Shown here piece after piece: positions 63,113 through 64,000 of a stretch of DNA of 64,000 nucleotides (position 1 is the stretch's first letter; every line of letters starts with the position of its first letter). The stretch comes from Sphingomonas sp. TDK1 (GTDB lineage Bacteria; Pseudomonadota; Alphaproteobacteria; Sphingomonadales; Sphingomonadaceae). A program made the translations under genes and the position numbers. Under the pieces are notes generated by a model. The model did not search any database and was not told where the DNA came from. It worked only from the letters and a program-made list of their open reading frames with translations. The DNA lies in contig NZ_LXVY01000017.1 in NCBI RefSeq assembly GCF_001650735.1, forward strand, positions 1 to 64,000. Reading direction: 5' to 3'.

Positions 63113-64000
63113 TTACTTGCCGCTGGTTTTCAGAAAGCTATCCCTAGCCGGTACGCCGATGGAAGGGAAATCGGTAAAGAAGCCGTCGATCCCGGCCTTG
63201 AGGAAGGCGGTGATCTCCTCCGCCAGATGGCCATGCGCGGCCGGATCGGTGCCGACCTGATAGGCGGGCATCAGGAAGAAATTCTCGGCGCGGAAGGTCC
63301 AGGGGTGGAGCTTCAGCCCCGCGGCATGGGCATCGGCGACCAACGTGGAGGGCGTACCGTCCTTGGCGATGATCTGGGTCAGCTCGGGGCCGATGCCGGC
63401 GGCGTATTGCGCGACGGCCTTGAGGCCCTCCGGCGTCGCCATCTCCTTGTAGCTGGCATAGGCGTGATCGGCCGGGCCTTCGCTGCCTGCCATCAGCTGG
63501 ATCAGCGGCACCTTGGTCATGGTGTGGAGCTGCTTGAGGTTGTTCACCTCGAACGACTGGATGAACACCGGCGCATCGGCACGGTCCCAACCGGCGGCCT
63601 TGAGCTTGGCGACCAGCCGCGCTTCGAGCGGCAGGCCGATCGAGGCGAAATAGCTGGGATGCTTGGTCTCGGGATAGATGCCGATCACCCGGTGGAGCCG
63701 TGCCGATTCCTTCTTGGCGAGCGCGATGATCTCGTCGAGCGTCGGGATCGTCGCCTGGCCGTCATAGGCGGTGTTGCCCGGACGGAGCTTGGGCAGCCGC
63801 TCCTTGGCACGCAGGGTCTTGAGCTCGGCGAGGGTGAAGTCCTCGGTGAACCAACCGGTGATCGTCTGGCCGTCGATCGTCTTGGTGGTCTTGCGGGCCG
63901 CGAATTCGGGATGCGCTGCCACATCGGTCGTGTCGGTGATCGCATTCTCGTGCCGGGCGACCAGTTCGCCGTCCTTGGTGGGAACGAGATCGGGCTCGAT
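63113..64000 (-). CDS. Glycerophosphodiester phosphodiesterase (5' end outside window)
   Basis: Splits glycerophosphodiesters to glycerol-3-phosphate and an alcohol. The visible 295 residues begin IEPDLVPTKDGELVARHEN, with the catalytic Glu/Asp of the E-x-D motif, and continue with IYPETKHPSYF, FIQSFEVNNLKQL, LHPWTFRAEN and GIDGFFTDFP. The N-terminal His-containing strand and any signal peptide lie beyond the window end. Length and order match the periplasmic GlpQ type. Confidence 0.92.
   Translation of the reverse strand: MEPDLVPTKDGELVARHENAITDTTDVAAHPEFAARKTTKTIDGQTITGWFTEDFTLAELKTLRAKERLPKLRPGNTAYDGQATIPTLDEIIALAKKESARLHRVIGIYPETKHPSYFASIGLPLEARLVAKLKAAGWDRADAPVFIQSFEVNNLKQLHTMTKVPLIQLMAGSEGPADHAYASYKEMATPEGLKAVAQYAAGIGPELTQIIAKDGTPSTLVADAHAAGLKLHPWTFRAENFFLMPAYQVGTDPAAHGHLAEEITAFLKAGIDGFFTDFPSIGVPARDSFLKTSGK

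Overview
The window is about 67% GC and tightly packed. Its gene content points to a sphingomonad (Alphaproteobacteria, Sphingomonadaceae, most likely Sphingomonas). The signs are a PEPxxWA-CTERM secreted protein, DUF3297 and DUF4893 proteins, a FeeM-type N-acyl amino acid synthase, a FixL/FixJ pair, a Cu-Zn superoxide dismutase lipoprotein, and GC-rich palindromic intergenic repeats. It is ordinary chromosome: I see no phage, transposase, plasmid functions, rRNA or CRISPR array, and one tRNA (Pro, GGG). No stretch over 300 bases lacks a gene except 43551-43963, which holds a decayed gene and a terminator.

Layout. 1-9.1 kb: tadA, a CNNM/CBS/CorC membrane protein, the yajC-secD-secF translocase operon with an Mth938-like gene, a DUF1593 protein, tgt, a cupin protein and a zinc-ribbon protein. 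9.2-13 kb: a nucleoside transporter and the fixL-fixJ oxygen-sensing pair; fixL faces a 38-codon membrane protein across a perfect FNR/FixK-type box. 13-19.4 kb: ROK sugar kinase, tRNA-Pro, hslV-hslU, glyoxalase genes gloA-gloB, TPR protein, alpha/beta hydrolase. 19.5-31 kb: two membrane-linked metallopeptidases, a patatin, 3-hydroxybutyrate dehydrogenase, two DUF4893 paralogues, M20 amidohydrolase, truncated haemoglobin, outer-membrane protein, sodC. 30.6-43 kb: protein tyrosine phosphatase, quinone oxidoreductase, an MCP, a TetR/DUF4188 divergent pair with tandem operators, thpR, BI-1 protein, CDF transporter, a single-domain response regulator, a telA/xpaC-like pair and typA. 42.7-46 kb: a SqrR/BigR-like persulfide-sensing repressor with a YgaP-type rhodanese, then a PEPxxWA protein divergent from a FeeM-type acyltransferase. 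46-56.5 kb: EVE protein, cNMP-binding/TrxR-like fusion, GH29 fucosidase, AlkA-type glycosylase, ferredoxin, GH16 enzyme coupled to infC, OMP, thrS. 56.6-64 kb: a VOC protein, one low-GC membrane gene, a D-cysteine desulfhydrase-ldcA operon divergent from a MurC/Mpl-type ligase, an XRE-regulated three-gene operon and a glycerophosphodiesterase cut by the window end.

The most interesting places are the FixL intergenic region (12.75-12.97 kb), the ldcA/Mur-ligase cell-wall recycling locus (57.7-61.0 kb), the persulfide operon (42.7-43.6 kb), the FeeM/PEPxxWA pair (44-45.6 kb), and the possible RNA switch before the fucosidase (49.32-49.36 kb). All functional statements rest on reading motifs by eye; no database search was run.
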